From: Magnetofaba australis IT-1
GTDB lineage: Bacteria > Pseudomonadota > Magnetococcia > Magnetococcales > Magnetococcaceae
NCBI RefSeq assembly: GCF_002109495.1
Contig: NZ_LVJN01000015.1
Span: 310,001 to 374,000 of the forward strand
Length of the DNA: 64,000 nucleotides
Reading direction: 5' to 3'
Below the pieces are notes generated by a model, which saw only the letters and a program-made list of their open reading frames with translations, was not told where the DNA came from and did no database searches. Both the position numbers and the translations under genes were made by a program. Shown piece by piece: positions 8,890 through 20,942 of this stretch. The stretch's first letter is position 1. The number at the start of each line of letters is the position of its first letter.

Positions 8890-10849
8890 CGCCGGAATGA
8901 CCCCGCCGCCGCGCCCCAAACGCCGCTTCACCCTGCTCCCATTGTGGATGCGTCTGGGCTGGGTGGACTATTGGCGCGCGTTCCACTGCGGTCGCTTCGC
9001 CTGTGATGGCGGCGGCAAGGACTTCTCCTATCTGACCCTGCTGCTGACTCTGGTGATCAGCATGGCGCTGCTGCTGGTGAGCAGCCACAACGGCTTCCTC
9101 AACCGCATGACCGACGCCCTGCTGGGCAATATTCGTCCCTACGGCGCGCCCATCTGGGCCACTGCCCACTGGCAGAACAACGACGGCATTGGCCGCCAGG
9201 TGCTGGACAAGCTGGACGCTATTGGCGGCGAGATCCCCGGGGTCTCCACCCACCCCTATCGGCGGCTGGAGGTGAGTCGTCCGCGGGTGGTGCTGCCGGG
9301 GGCCAAAAGCTGGCGCAGCAAGCAGCCCAAATTCGTCGGCTGGGCGGTGTATGACAAAGACCCTCTGTGGCGACTGGCGGTGGATCCGCAGCCGCAGCAG
9401 TGGGGCGTGCGCGAACTGAGCGCCCTGCTCGAAGAGCTGGACATCGGCGCCATGCTGGGCCTCGGCGACAAGCCCAAACAGACCAAACCGGCCACGCTGC
9501 GCCCCCAGGGGCCGCCGCCGCGTCAATGGAAGGGGTTGCCGCTGGAGGTGACCCTGAGCAAGCGTCTGTTCGCGCAGATGTTCGACTACGACGCCTATCG
9601 TCAGGAACTCTCCCGGGTGCTGCGCCCAGCGCAGATGAGCGACCTGCCCTATTCGGTGAGCGCCGATGAGCTGGAGAGCAAGCTCACCACTCTGTGGCTG
9701 CGCATGACCGTGGGCCGGGAGGATCACTTTTTCCCGTTTACCGTGCATTGGGTGGATCACATCCCGGCCATGGAGGATGTGGCCTATCTGTTCCCGCTGA
9801 CGACTTACCATGCGCTGATGGCGGCCTATCACCTGCCGGACTTACGTTTCGATCCCATGAATGGCGGCGAGAACCGGCGCGGCGATCTGGCCATGCTCAA
9901 GGGCGACAGCTATCCGTTGGACGAGCTGGAGCGCTATGCCGCGTGCGTCAACGAAGCGGTGGCGCGCACCGGCCTGACCGGGGTGCCGGTGGTGAGCGAG
10001 CGCGAGTGCCGTCTGCCGCGTCTGCCGCCGGAGGGGGCGCGCACGATTCCCACCGCCATGTGGGACGCCATGGAGCATGACAATCGCAACCAACTGTGGC
10101 TGCCGTGTCACAAATTGGCCCAGGACGACCCCATGCGCGGCGCGCTCTGCTCCGGCTGGCATGAGGAGGACGCCAAGCGCGTCATCATGGTCCCGTGGGA
10201 CGTCACCGGTTATGGCTCGGCGTTCGCCTCGGTGCATGTCTATGTGGCCGATCCGGGCAATCTGAGCGCAGTGATCGAGCGCATGACCGCGCTGCGGCTG
10301 GATGATCAGCAGTTGGCGCTGAATATCCATCCCAAGTACCAGGATGCGCTCAACCGCTTCAATCTGCTGTCGGACCAACTGAAGATCTTCATTCCCGCTT
10401 TCGCCATGGCGTTCGGGCTGTTGATGATCATGCTGTTGGCGGCCCAGATCGGAACCTTGTTGGGGCACCGGCGCCACGATTTCGGCATGCTGCTGACCCG
10501 CGGCGTGACCTGGCGCGGGATCCACATGAAGGTCTATTTCCAGATGACCATCGCCACCCTGATCAGCGGCTCCATTGCGACATTTGGTCTGCTCACGGCC
10601 ATGCGCGCGTGGTTGGGGCCGGACTTTATTGCGGTGATGGAGCGCTATCGCGATCTGCTCAATCCCGGCGTGGGGGTGGAGCCGCTGCCGCTGTCGGCGC
10701 TGGAGTTGGCGCTGGTGTGGGGCGGCTGTTATCTGGCGGTTCTGCTGGTGAGCGCGCTGATGCTGATGAAACTGCCGGTGCGCTGGGGCGTGACGCCGTC
10801 GGAGCTGCTGCACGGCGAGGGCGGCGTGCTCAAGCCGACGCGCTATTAA
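8882..10849 (+). CDS. ABC transporter permease (FtsX/MacB-like topology)
   Basis: 655 residues from ATG 8882. There is one membrane helix near the N-terminus (LLLTLVISMALLLVS, residues ~48-66) and then a periplasmic domain of about 440 residues. Three C-terminal helices follow: IPAFAMAFGLLMIMLLAAQIG, MTIATLISGSIATFGLLT and LVWGGCYLAVLLVSALML. This 1+3 arrangement with a large outer domain is the MacB/LolC/FtsX type. The periplasmic domain shows no recognised family and is rich in proline near residues 200-215. The large outer domain would be the natural docking site for the exported VWA or FGE-like proteins. That pairing is inferred from gene order. Confidence 0.85.
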   Translation: MDDAGMTPPPRPKRRFTLLPLWMRLGWVDYWRAFHCGRFACDGGGKDFSYLTLLLTLVISMALLLVSSHNGFLNRMTDALLGNIRPYGAPIWATAHWQNNDGIGRQVLDKLDAIGGEIPGVSTHPYRRLEVSRPRVVLPGAKSWRSKQPKFVGWAVYDKDPLWRLAVDPQPQQWGVRELSALLEELDIGAMLGLGDKPKQTKPATLRPQGPPPRQWKGLPLEVTLSKRLFAQMFDYDAYRQELSRVLRPAQMSDLPYSVSADELESKLTTLWLRMTVGREDHFFPFTVHWVDHIPAMEDVAYLFPLTTYHALMAAYHLPDLRFDPMNGGENRRGDLAMLKGDSYPLDELERYAACVNEAVARTGLTGVPVVSERECRLPRLPPEGARTIPTAMWDAMEHDNRNQLWLPCHKLAQDDPMRGALCSGWHEEDAKRVIMVPWDVTGYGSAFASVHVYVADPGNLSAVIERMTALRLDDQQLALNIHPKYQDALNRFNLLSDQLKIFIPAFAMAFGLLMIMLLAAQIGTLLGHRRHDFGMLLTRGVTWRGIHMKVYFQMTIATLISGSIATFGLLTAMRAWLGPDFIAVMERYRDLLNPGVGVEPLPLSALELALVWGGCYLAVLLVSALMLMKLPVRWGVTPSELLHGEGGVLKPTRY

Positions 10850-11491
10850 TGAAGGGCGAGTAGGCGCAATACAGGCGAGAGAGCACAGACCAGACAGGTG
10901 GAAAAGTTGGACATTTATGGCCAACTTTTCCGGGGTCTGGGGGCCGCGCCCCCAGCGGGGTGTGGGGCGGCGCCCCACGGTGTGGTCGTTGACTTTGGGG
11001 AGTTTGAGGGCGCCGCCCTCAACATCTTTCCTCTTCCCTCGAAGTTTGCCCAAACCCATCGAATACCCAAAACCGCATTGGCTTAACAAATGCATGGCTA
11101 AAGTTTCAAGAATGGGCGCCGATAAGAAAGTCAAGGGGAAAATGTGGCGCGAAGACCGGCCTTACGGGTCGGATGGTGGTTCGTCGGGTTTCCCGGACGC
11201 ATCGCCACGGCGCAAAGTAGCGGGCCTACGCGGCAGATTCTTCCCAGCACACGCACGACCGGACTCGACCTCTTTGGAGCGCGCGGCTGTGTGGCCATTC
11301 GGCCCGCCGCGATGGGATGCGCCCGCGTCCATTCCTTTCGCATCGCCCCAGGCCGGGGAGCGCGCACAGCGCCCTTGGCGATGGGGCGCGACCAGCGGCC
11401 AACGTCCCGCCAATCGGCGCGCGATAACGCCCGCAATTCATCTGATTCACAAGTCGCCCAGAGCGGCGCACACCCTCTGTTGGAACCTCCC
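10850..11491. other. Intergenic gap with repeat and unassigned sequence
   Basis: The first ~190 bases contain repeat copy 2. Bases 11100-11490 have open frames without a ribosome site or recognisable protein; the frame ahead of the cytochrome gene is open from 11144 but reads as unlikely protein. GC-rich short palindromes occur near 11156-11170. No function seen. Confidence 0.4.
10896..11037 (+). repeat. Modular palindromic repeat, copy 2
   Basis: Same order of hairpins as copy 1. The first stem is GGAAAAGTTGG (10900-10910) with 10921-10931 and the identical loop ACATTTATGG. Compared with copy 1 the inner stem bases are changed on both sides, so pairing is kept. CTGGGGGCCGCGCCCCCAG, GTGGGGCGGCGCCCCAC and GAGGGCGCCGCCCTC follow. 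Confidence 0.85.
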
Positions 11492-11941
11492 ATGAATAAC
11501 GCGCAAATCAATTTTGTGGTGGTGGGCGCGCTGCTGTGCGTGGTGACGGTGGGGGCGTGGTGGATGTTTTTCCGCACCGATCTGATCGTGGGCGAACAGT
11601 TGGCGCTCAACTACTGCGGCAGTTGCCACGCCTTGCGCCCCGGGGATCCCCCGCGCTCCGGCCCCACCCTGTGGCGGGTGGCGGGACGCCGCGCCGGCGG
11701 CCTCAAAGGGTATGACTACAGCCCCGCGTTCCGTCTGCAAGTGAGCGAAGCGGGGTTCATTTGGGATCGTCCGCGGCTGGAGGCGTTCATTGAGAACCCG
11801 CAGAGCGTGTTGCAAGCGACCAATATGACGCAGACATCCAAAGGTCATCCGCTGACTTTCGATGGCGTCAATGATCGCCGTTTTCGCAACGATCTGACAG
11901 CGTTTCTGTTGCAGTTGGGGCATCCGCCCCAAACCCCTTGA
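11492..11941 (+). CDS. Membrane-anchored monoheme cytochrome c
   Basis: 149 residues from ATG 11492. An uncleaved N-terminal helix (FVVVGALLCVVTVGAWWMFF) anchors it with the heme domain in the periplasm. The heme site is NYCGSCHAL, followed by the class I cytochrome pattern SGPTLWRVAGRRAGGLKGYDYSPAF. A later methionine in TNMTQTS may be the sixth ligand. Its stop overlaps an open frame of the next gene, suggesting co-transcription. The likely role is electron transfer between membrane complexes. Confidence 0.87.
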   Translation: MNNAQINFVVVGALLCVVTVGAWWMFFRTDLIVGEQLALNYCGSCHALRPGDPPRSGPTLWRVAGRRAGGLKGYDYSPAFRLQVSEAGFIWDRPRLEAFIENPQSVLQATNMTQTSKGHPLTFDGVNDRRFRNDLTAFLLQLGHPPQTP

Positions 11942-11949
11942 GGAGCGTG

Positions 11950-12363
11950 ATGATGGCGCGATTACTCAGCGTATTGACGGGGCTGTGGCTGATGGGGGCG
12001 GCGGCGATGGGCAACGCCCAGGGGCAAGACCCGCGCGCGGCCTGTTACGCTGCGCTGCTGGATGAGGCGGCGTCGTGGGGGTTGGTGCTGGAGAGCGACG
12101 ATGACGCCACCGTGCGCAGCGCCTGTGAGCACAACGCCCATGATCCGACGCAATCCAGCGCCGCGCTGCGCAAGCAGTACGCTGGTCGATTGGCCAAGCG
12201 CGACGCCTGTGTTGTCGGCCTGACGCAGCGCCTGGACATGGCGCATCACCAAGCGCCGCCGGGCGCCGATACGCAAACGCTGCTGCGTCAGGCGTGCGCG
12301 CGGGGCGCCGACGATCCGGCCATCGCACAGATGCTGGCGCGCAACATCCTGGGCTGGCCGTGA
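11950..12363 (+). CDS. Exported cysteine-containing protein of unknown function
   Basis: 137 residues from ATG 11950 (ribosome site AGGAG at 11941), or 136 from the adjacent ATG. A signal peptide (LLSVLTGLWLMGAAAMGNA) is clear. The mature part has four cysteines in two loose repeats (RAACYAALLDEA, RSACEHNAHD, RDACVVGLTQ, RQACARGADDP), suggesting disulfides. It sits between two small genes and overlaps the next by 4 bases. No family recognised; its place among cytochromes suggests a periplasmic accessory role. Confidence 0.6.
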   Translation: MMARLLSVLTGLWLMGAAAMGNAQGQDPRAACYAALLDEAASWGLVLESDDDATVRSACEHNAHDPTQSSAALRKQYAGRLAKRDACVVGLTQRLDMAHHQAPPGADTQTLLRQACARGADDPAIAQMLARNILGWP

Positions 12364-12704
12364 GCGGCGCGCGCTGCACAGCGGCGCTGATGGCGCTGCT
12401 CCTGGGCGGGTTGGTTGCGGCCAGCGCGCAGGCGGCGCAGGATTTCGGCGGCGTCAGCGGGCCGACCAGCATCGAATGCAATCTGTTTGGCGCCAGCATC
12501 GGTCAGCGCGGCGCAGCGTGGGCGAATATCATCGCCAGCGGCGGCATCGTTGAGACCCTGTGGAAGCACTGCAATACCCGCTACTGCGGACGCGAGGCGC
12601 GCGGCCACTACTCCATGGTGTATGAACACATGCCCTGTTCGCGCGCCTGCTACCGCATCAAAAAGCAGCGCTACGACGCCGCCTGTATCGGCAACGGCGG
12701 CTAG
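12360..12704 (+). CDS. Small exported protein, unknown
   Basis: 114 residues from GTG 12360, which overlaps the upstream stop as GTGA. Signal peptide ALMALLLGGLVAASAQA. The mature part has several cysteines (IECNLFG, KHCNTRYCG, MPCSRACYR, AACIGNGG) and few charged clusters. It is probably translationally coupled to the preceding gene and may act with it. No family recognised. Confidence 0.55.
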   Translation: MSGARCTAALMALLLGGLVAASAQAAQDFGGVSGPTSIECNLFGASIGQRGAAWANIIASGGIVETLWKHCNTRYCGREARGHYSMVYEHMPCSRACYRIKKQRYDAACIGNGG

Positions 12705-12928
12705 CGGACGGATTGCGCAACCGCCTCTGCGTCACTCCCAATCGTTGCCCCGTACGCCCAATTAGTCGCGACGCCGGGCGGAGTGTGGTATAACTCTACC
12801 CAGTATGGACCGGTCTTGAATACGCCAGCAGGCGTGGTTGCGAGGCCAGTGTCCTGGCGCTCTGCGGGCGCTGCGGCGGCGGCCGGAAATCTGTCGGCGG
12901 CTCGGTTGGCGCGCGGGAGGTTGAGGGA

Positions 12929-13627
12929 ATGAATCGACGCAACGGGATGGTCGCGCTTGCCGCGAGCCTGATGTGGGGCGTGAGCAGTGCGGCCATGGCC
13001 GGGCTGGAGGGCGGTAGCGAAGGCGACAAGGCGCTGCATCTGACGCCGGATCTGAAGCATGGGCTGGCCATCTACCGGGTATGCGAAGCGTGTCACATGC
13101 CTGAAGGGTGGGGGCTGGAGGATGGCGCGTTTCCGCAGATCGCCGGACAGCATCGTGAGGTGCTGATCAAACAGTTGGCGGATATCCGCTCCGGCAATCG
13201 CGACGCGCCCACCATGTACCCGTTCGCCATCGCCGAGGAGATCGGCGGGCCGCAATCCATCGCCGACGTGGCCGCCTATATCGCCACATTGCCGATGAAT
13301 CCCAACAATGGGGTTGGCCCGGGCGACGATCTGGCCCATGGCGCAGAGGTTTACAAACACCACTGCGTCAAGTGTCACGGCGACGCTGGCGAGGGGGTGG
13401 GCAAGGAGTTCTACCCGCGCATTCACGGTCAGCACTACGCCTATATCCTGCGGCAGATGACCTGGATCCGCGACGGCAAGCGACGGAACGCCAATAGCGA
13501 TATGGTGCGGCAGATTTCGCACTTTAGCGATAAGGATCTGCAGGCGGTGAGCGATTACGTCTCCCGTTTGCGACCGCCGCAGAAGGATCTGGCGCCGACG
13601 GGTTGGCGGAATCCCGATTTTCGTTAA
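12929..13627 (+). CDS. Diheme cytochrome c4-type protein
   Basis: 232 residues. Signal peptide LAASLMWGVSSAAMA. Two heme-binding domains carry CEACHMPEG (residue ~52) and CVKCHGDAGEG (~150). Each is followed by the c4/c553 pattern FPQIAGQHREVLIKQLADIRSGNR and YPRIHGQHYAYILRQMTWIRDGKR and a methionine (TMYPFA, NSDMVRQIS). The tandem c4 arrangement is known from soluble periplasmic electron donors to terminal oxidases. The start ATG has a GAGG-type site just upstream. A terminator follows. Confidence 0.92.
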   Translation: MNRRNGMVALAASLMWGVSSAAMAGLEGGSEGDKALHLTPDLKHGLAIYRVCEACHMPEGWGLEDGAFPQIAGQHREVLIKQLADIRSGNRDAPTMYPFAIAEEIGGPQSIADVAAYIATLPMNPNNGVGPGDDLAHGAEVYKHHCVKCHGDAGEGVGKEFYPRIHGQHYAYILRQMTWIRDGKRRNANSDMVRQISHFSDKDLQAVSDYVSRLRPPQKDLAPTGWRNPDFR

Positions 13628-13645
13628 GCGGAGAGTGTGTGCAAT

Positions 13646-13683
13646 GCTCCGTCTCCGCTGAACAGCGGGGCGGGGCGTTTTTT
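13646..13683 (+). terminator. Terminator after cytochrome c4 gene
   Basis: A GC-rich stem (left arm from 13646, right arm ending 13677) with loop GAAC and a T-run at 13678-13683. The stem includes some G-T pairs and one bulge. Confidence 0.7.
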
Positions 13684-13841
13684 ATTTTGCCTGTGGGCGG
13701 CGCGCCATTGTGGCGTCATCACGCGCAATGCCGAGCGTGTTTGGCTCAGGGCTATTCTTCCGGCAAGCGGGTTGGGCGCCAGTCCGCCCCATGATGCACG
13801 CTGCGGCGGATGGGTTCCCCCGTGGCGCAAAAGGTGAACCG

Positions 13842-14117
13842 ATGCATGACGAAAAGCGGGATCCTTCCGCTGAAGAGGATGAAGGACAAGAGGAGGAGCT
13901 TGAGGTCAAGCTGCCTCTGGAGGAGATTGCCGAGGCCCTGGAGGTGAGCGAATTCGAGCTGGAGAACGCCATCGATATGGGCTTGGCCACCATCGAGCAG
14001 GAGATGTCGCAGATTCTCGTTAATGGCCGTATGCGCGACCGTATGCGCCTGCTGATCAGCTATCGCGGCAACACCGTGGCGGTGGGTGTGCGCCAAGAGG
14101 TGGATGAGGACGACTAA
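13842..14117 (+). CDS. Small acidic protein, unknown
   Basis: 91 residues from ATG 13842. Very acidic N-terminus (SAEEDEGQEEELEVK), a central helix-rich section (LEEIAEALEVSEFELENAIDMGLATIEQEM) and a more basic C-terminus (MRDRMRLLISYRG). No signal peptide or membrane segment, so cytoplasmic. Codon use is typical of the chromosome. The frame is open upstream to 13710 without a good start. No family recognised. Confidence 0.55.
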   Translation: MHDEKRDPSAEEDEGQEEELEVKLPLEEIAEALEVSEFELENAIDMGLATIEQEMSQILVNGRMRDRMRLLISYRGNTVAVGVRQEVDEDD

Positions 14118-14511
14118 CCGACTTTGCCTCAGGCGCGTGGGTTGGGCTCTTCTGCGGGCAAAAAAAAGCAGCGTGCCGATTCTGTCGTCACGCTGCCAGC
14201 TTGCGTCTCCCGTGTGGGGAGGTGTGTGAATGATCCGCGTTGCGGGAAGCCCAGCCATCTCGGTCGCCAGACGGGTCCCAATAAGATGCTTCAGCGGGGA
14301 GTGTGTTTCTCGGGCCTAACAGCCGGAGCGACCGCACCGCGTTCATTGCTTATCTATAAAGCAATCCCGGCGCCATGATCATTGGCATCTTTCCGTTTTT
14401 GAAAATCCGCTGATTTCCCCATGCCTTACAGAGTTTCTTTAGGGCGGAGCCCGCACCCCTGCCGTGTGGCGTCGGGTCAACTGTCGGGAAAAAAACGCCA
14501 CATTGTCGCCC
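14118..14511. other. Convergent intergenic gap
   Basis: About 390 bases between converging genes. It holds a minus-strand terminator (14160-14196) and a small hairpin at the end of the HD-GYP gene (TGACGCC/GGCGTCA, about 14515-14533). The remaining open frames lack ribosome sites. Confidence 0.4.
14160..14196 (-). terminator. Minus-strand terminator
   Basis: Stem GCAGCGTG (14168-14175 with 14189-14196) and, on the minus strand, eight T at 14167-14160. It probably ends transcription of the HD-GYP gene 300 bases upstream. Confidence 0.75.
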
Positions 14512-17544
<3,033 letters not shown>

Positions 17545-17622
17545 GGTCGAACCTTCCCCCAAAGGCGACTGAAATGGAGTTCGTGCTTCAACTATGCCTA
17601 TCGGTTCGCCAATGGCAAAGGT

Positions 17623-18426
17623 TTACATATAAAAACCGTAGGGGGTGGGGATCGTCTCACGCCAGCCGCTAAAATGAAAATGGACATACCGCCGCAGCAT
17701 GGGCGGCTGTGGCCAACTCTCCAGCTCAGCTTGTAATTCCTCGTTAAACCGTTCGATCTCCTCTTCTGACTGGCGTAGTTGGATACGCCAGCTCACCAGC
17801 GGGCCGGACTCGGTTTGATTCAGCTCCAGGGCCACGGCGGGTTTGCGCAGCACCCCGGCGGGGTAGACCTCCTGCGCGCGCAGCAGCGCCAGGGCGCGCT
17901 CCTGCACCTGTTGCAACGCCGCGTCGCTGATCTCGCGCTGGTCGAACAGCTCCAGCACCCCTTGCAGAAAGTGATACAGCTTGCGGTAGACCGGGGCCTG
18001 ACTCTCATCCACCGAGCGGCGCATCCACTCGTGGGCCTGGTGAAACGCGCCGCATAAGATGGCGTCGCGGATAATCTGTTGAATCACCCCCTGATGCGCG
18101 GGGTCGACTTCATGAGCCAGGAGGGCGCGGTCGCGGGCGGCGGTGAAGAAGCCCAGTTTGCGCAGGGAAGCGCCATACTCCAGATGCGGCTGCGCCTGCC
18201 CGGGCAGCAGATTGATGTGGCTCTTGTGCCAGCTCTCCATCTGCGCCGGTTCGTGGTTGAGGCAGGCCAGACGCGCCAGGGAGAGATTGGCGAATTCGGG
18301 CTCGCTGGAGAGCTGCTGCTCGGCCTCCTTCTTCAGGCGGCGCAGAGTGAAGGGGTCGGGCTCCGGCGTTTGATTGAAGATCTTGTTGATCTGCCGAAGG
18401 GTGTCGTGGGCGGGCGTGCGCGGCAT
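17623..18426 (-). CDS. TPR-like helical protein, unknown
   Basis: 267 residues. Mostly alpha-helical with TPR-like segments (LARLACLNHEPAQMESWHKSHINLLPG, HLEYGASLRKLGFFTAARDRALLAHEVDP). The C-terminus is charged, then HFHFSGWRETIPTPYGFYM. No signal or membrane segment. Proteins of this type often hold partner proteins. The start ATG is the first in a frame consistent with chromosomal codon use. No specific family recognised. Confidence 0.6.
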   Translation of the reverse strand: MPRTPAHDTLRQINKIFNQTPEPDPFTLRRLKKEAEQQLSSEPEFANLSLARLACLNHEPAQMESWHKSHINLLPGQAQPHLEYGASLRKLGFFTAARDRALLAHEVDPAHQGVIQQIIRDAILCGAFHQAHEWMRRSVDESQAPVYRKLYHFLQGVLELFDQREISDAALQQVQERALALLRAQEVYPAGVLRKPAVALELNQTESGPLVSWRIQLRQSEEEIERFNEELQAELESWPQPPMLRRYVHFHFSGWRETIPTPYGFYM

Positions 18427-18541
18427 CGAATCGCCTCAAGTGTCGTCGCCGGGCGGCGCCCGGCGAACGGTGGAGGGGGCTTTCCATTGTGGGGGCGGTC
18501 GCCCCCACGGAGTCAAGCGTCCTCGGGTGTGAGCGCCACTC

Positions 18542-18964
18542 TCAGCACTGCACCCAGGGCAGCCCCTCTTTGCGCCAGCCGTTGAGAGAGGAGCGGTGGT
18601 GGTTGTCGTCGCGGTCGCCCTCGAAGCCGGAGACCACATGGGCCACGCGCTGAAAACCGGCCGCCAGCAGCGCATTGCCGGCGTCGATGGAGCGGTGGCC
18701 GGAGCGGCAGATGAGCAGCACCTGCTGATCCTTCCCAGCGTTCTGGCTCACCTCTTTGACGAAATCGGGGTTGATCTCAAACTCGGGGTAGTCCTGCCAG
18801 GGGATATTGATCACCCGCGCCGGATGGCCGACATAGAAGTGCTCCAGCTCCATGCGCACGTCGATGAACACCGTGCCCTCCTGCTGCGACAGCGCGTAGG
18901 CGTCGGCGGGGGAGAGGTGGTGCAGCTCCGGATTGGAGGGGCTGTGGGGGGCGGACGGCAGCAT
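18542..18964 (-). CDS. Rhodanese-domain protein
   Basis: 140 residues, a single rhodanese domain. LSPADAYALSQQEGTVFIDVRMELEHFYVGHPARVINIPW is the family's first half. The active-site loop is CRSGHRS with the persulfide cysteine, followed by AGNALLAAGFQRVAHVVSGFEG. Expected role: sulfur transfer or sulfide handling in the cytoplasm. A second cysteine lies at the very C-terminus. Neighbours give no clear partner. Confidence 0.9.
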   Translation of the reverse strand: MLPSAPHSPSNPELHHLSPADAYALSQQEGTVFIDVRMELEHFYVGHPARVINIPWQDYPEFEINPDFVKEVSQNAGKDQQVLLICRSGHRSIDAGNALLAAGFQRVAHVVSGFEGDRDDNHHRSSLNGWRKEGLPWVQC

Positions 18965-18987
18965 GGCGGTCTCCGATGGGTTGCGGG

Positions 18988-19437
18988 TTACTCCGGCAGG
19001 CGGATCAACGCCTGTTTCAGCCGGATGGGGCGGGTGGCGGGGGGCAGATCATCCTCCACTTCCAGCTCCAGGCGGGCGATCTGCTCGGCGTTCAGATGCT
19101 TCTGCGCCCAGCGCATCACCACGGTCTGTTCAATGTCGCCGCAGTGCATGGCGTGGTCGAGGGCCTGACCGAGCAGGAGCAGGCGTTTTTTCGCCGCCTT
19201 GTCCGATGCGCCCGTTTTATCCGGTTTGTCCGCCTTGTCCGCTTTCCTGTCAGACTTGGCGTCGCGGGTTTTGTTCTTGCGCTTGATCGGCGCCGGGGCG
19301 TCGCTCTCCTGGGGCAGCAGATGGTCGACCCAGGCGGCCTCCTCCATGGCGACCAACGCTTCGACGCTCTGGGCGCCGGTGAGCGCCACTTTTGGATGAC
19401 GCTTGGTTTTGCTCTTCTTCAGTTTCTTCTTGCCCAT
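18988..19437 (-). CDS. Lysine-rich protein, unknown
   Basis: 149 residues from ATG 19437 (MGKKKLKKSKTKRHPK). A strongly basic and charged N-terminal half with a KADKADKPDKTG low-complexity stretch, then a helical C-terminal part (LLLLGQALDHAMHCGDIEQTVVMRWAQKHLNAEQIARLELEVEDDLPP). The frame is open far upstream but overlaps the DUF454 gene there. It probably binds nucleic acid or an acidic partner. No family recognised. Confidence 0.6.
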   Translation of the reverse strand: MGKKKLKKSKTKRHPKVALTGAQSVEALVAMEEAAWVDHLLPQESDAPAPIKRKNKTRDAKSDRKADKADKPDKTGASDKAAKKRLLLLGQALDHAMHCGDIEQTVVMRWAQKHLNAEQIARLELEVEDDLPPATRPIRLKQALIRLPE

Positions 19438-19463
19438 GGACCTGCCTTGAGAGGGGAAAACGG

Positions 19464-19898
19464 CTATTGGGACGACGAGGCGTCGGGAGCGGCGGCGGCC
19501 TCCCAGTGCGGCGGCGGATAGGAGGGGCGCGTGAGCAGATAGCCGATAAGAATGGCCAGCGTAATCCCCACTGGCGCGGTCACCGACAGCGGCGCCTTGA
19601 CCAGCAGCACCAAGCCGATGTAGCCGACGCTGATGGCGCCCACCGCCAGCAGTTTGCCCAGTCGCGAAATGACCCGATGCTCCACCCACTGCTGCAACGG
19701 TGCGCCGAACAGCGGGTGATAGTAGAGCCAGTCGTGAAAGCGTTGCGAACTGCGCGCAAAGGCCCACAGCGCCACCAGCAGAAACGGCGTGGTGGGCATC
19801 ACCGGCAGCACCGCGCCGATCAATCCCAAAACGACGGCAAGCCAGCCGATGGAGAGGAACAGCCAGCGTCGCCAAGTGGGTTGCGCATCAATATCCAT
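19464..19898 (-). CDS. YbaN-like inner-membrane protein (DUF454)
   Basis: 144 residues. The DUF454 signature is clear: LFLSIGWLAVVLGLIGAVLPVMPTTPFLLVALWAFARSS, then FHDWLYYHPLFG. Three to four membrane helices (residues ~12-50 and ~85-125). The function of the family is unknown. Upstream of the basic protein gene and likely co-transcribed with it (26-base gap). Confidence 0.88.
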   Translation of the reverse strand: MDIDAQPTWRRWLFLSIGWLAVVLGLIGAVLPVMPTTPFLLVALWAFARSSQRFHDWLYYHPLFGAPLQQWVEHRVISRLGKLLAVGAISVGYIGLVLLVKAPLSVTAPVGITLAILIGYLLTRPSYPPPHWEAAAAPDASSSQ

Positions 19899-20053
19899 GG
19901 GCAGTCAGATAACCCGACAGGCGGTTCCGGGCAAGGGAAAACCGCCCCGGCGCACAAGTGTTAACGCGTACTGAGGATTTGTCTGGCGCGCGATGAAGGA
20001 AGTTCCGCGCGCGGAAGATTTGTGTGATTGCGGAATTCCGGGCGCAATCGGGC

Positions 20054-20386
20054 TCAATAGGGCGGAATCTGCACTGGATTGACGAAGGTGTGGATGGGCA
20101 GAGAGCCGCCGGGGACCAGCACATGCTCCTGGAAGTCGGGCTGCTGCGGCGTGGCGATGATCACCGGCATGATCATCATGCGTGGCGGGCTGGGGCGCGT
20201 GGGATCAAACCGCGGCAGATCGAAGGTGGGGCGATCGGCGGGCAGTCTGGCGGCGACTTTTTTCGCCGCTTGCGCCTTTTTGGCTTCGGGGCAGATCGCC
20301 TCGTCGGCGTGGGCGAGGCTCACAGACGCCAGCGACGGGGCGATGAACAGGGCGGCGGCGATGAACGTCATGGACAGGGCGCGCAT
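20054..20386 (-). CDS. Small proline-rich exported protein
   Basis: 110 residues with a signal peptide (MTFIAAALFIAPSLASVSLAHA). The mature part is short and rich in proline and alanine (RFDPTRPSPPRMMIMPVIIATPQQPDF). No family recognised. Good codon bias for this chromosome supports a real gene. Confidence 0.5.
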   Translation of the reverse strand: MRALSMTFIAAALFIAPSLASVSLAHADEAICPEAKKAQAAKKVAARLPADRPTFDLPRFDPTRPSPPRMMIMPVIIATPQQPDFQEHVLVPGGSLPIHTFVNPVQIPPY

Positions 20387-20442
20387 GGCGGCTTCTCCAT
20401 CGGTCTATGCGGTGGATGTCTGCGCGCGCCATCGGCGCCGCG

Positions 20443-20928
20443 CTATCCTGACCTATCGGTTGTGGCCCAGCGCCACACAAGCGCTTTCGCCAGGTCCGAA
20501 GCCGCCGTGGCGCTGGGGGCGGGAACCCGCGCCAGCGCCGCCCACGGCGACAGCGCGCACCAGGAGGCTTGCGGCGGGGAGTCGGCGGACCACTTGGGGT
20601 GGGCGTCAAACGCCCGCTGCACGGTGTCGCGCCACAGGTCGGCGGCGTAACGGGAGTCGGCGATGGCTGCGGTGACGGTGAGGATGGGCGTGGGGGTGCG
20701 CGTGCCGGCGATGGCGGGCATGGGCGGGGCCAGAATCGCGAACTGCAGCAGCGACGGCGCCGCCGTGCTGGCCACCCGCAGCGCGTAACCGGCGATGCCG
20801 GGCAGGGAGATCAGCGCGCCGCTGGCCATTTTGTCCACCATTTTCTCGGTCTCGCGGCGCCAGCGCGGCGAGATCTGTTCAATGTCCAGGGTCGATTGCA
20901 GCGGCGTATTGAGGGTGATCAGGCGCAT
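20443..20928 (-). CDS. Unknown protein downstream of mobA
   Basis: 161 residues, starting 14 bases after the mobA stop on the same strand and so likely in its operon. It has hydrophobic stretches in the middle (SLPGIAGYALRVASTAAPSLLQFAILAPPMPAI) and an alanine-rich C-terminus, but no clear signal peptide. No family recognised. It could act with the molybdenum cofactor gene or with the radical SAM protein upstream. Confidence 0.5.
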   Translation of the reverse strand: MRLITLNTPLQSTLDIEQISPRWRRETEKMVDKMASGALISLPGIAGYALRVASTAAPSLLQFAILAPPMPAIAGTRTPTPILTVTAAIADSRYAADLWRDTVQRAFDAHPKWSADSPPQASWCALSPWAALARVPAPSATAASDLAKALVWRWATTDRSG

Positions 20929-20942
20929 GGCGTTCCGTGGGC

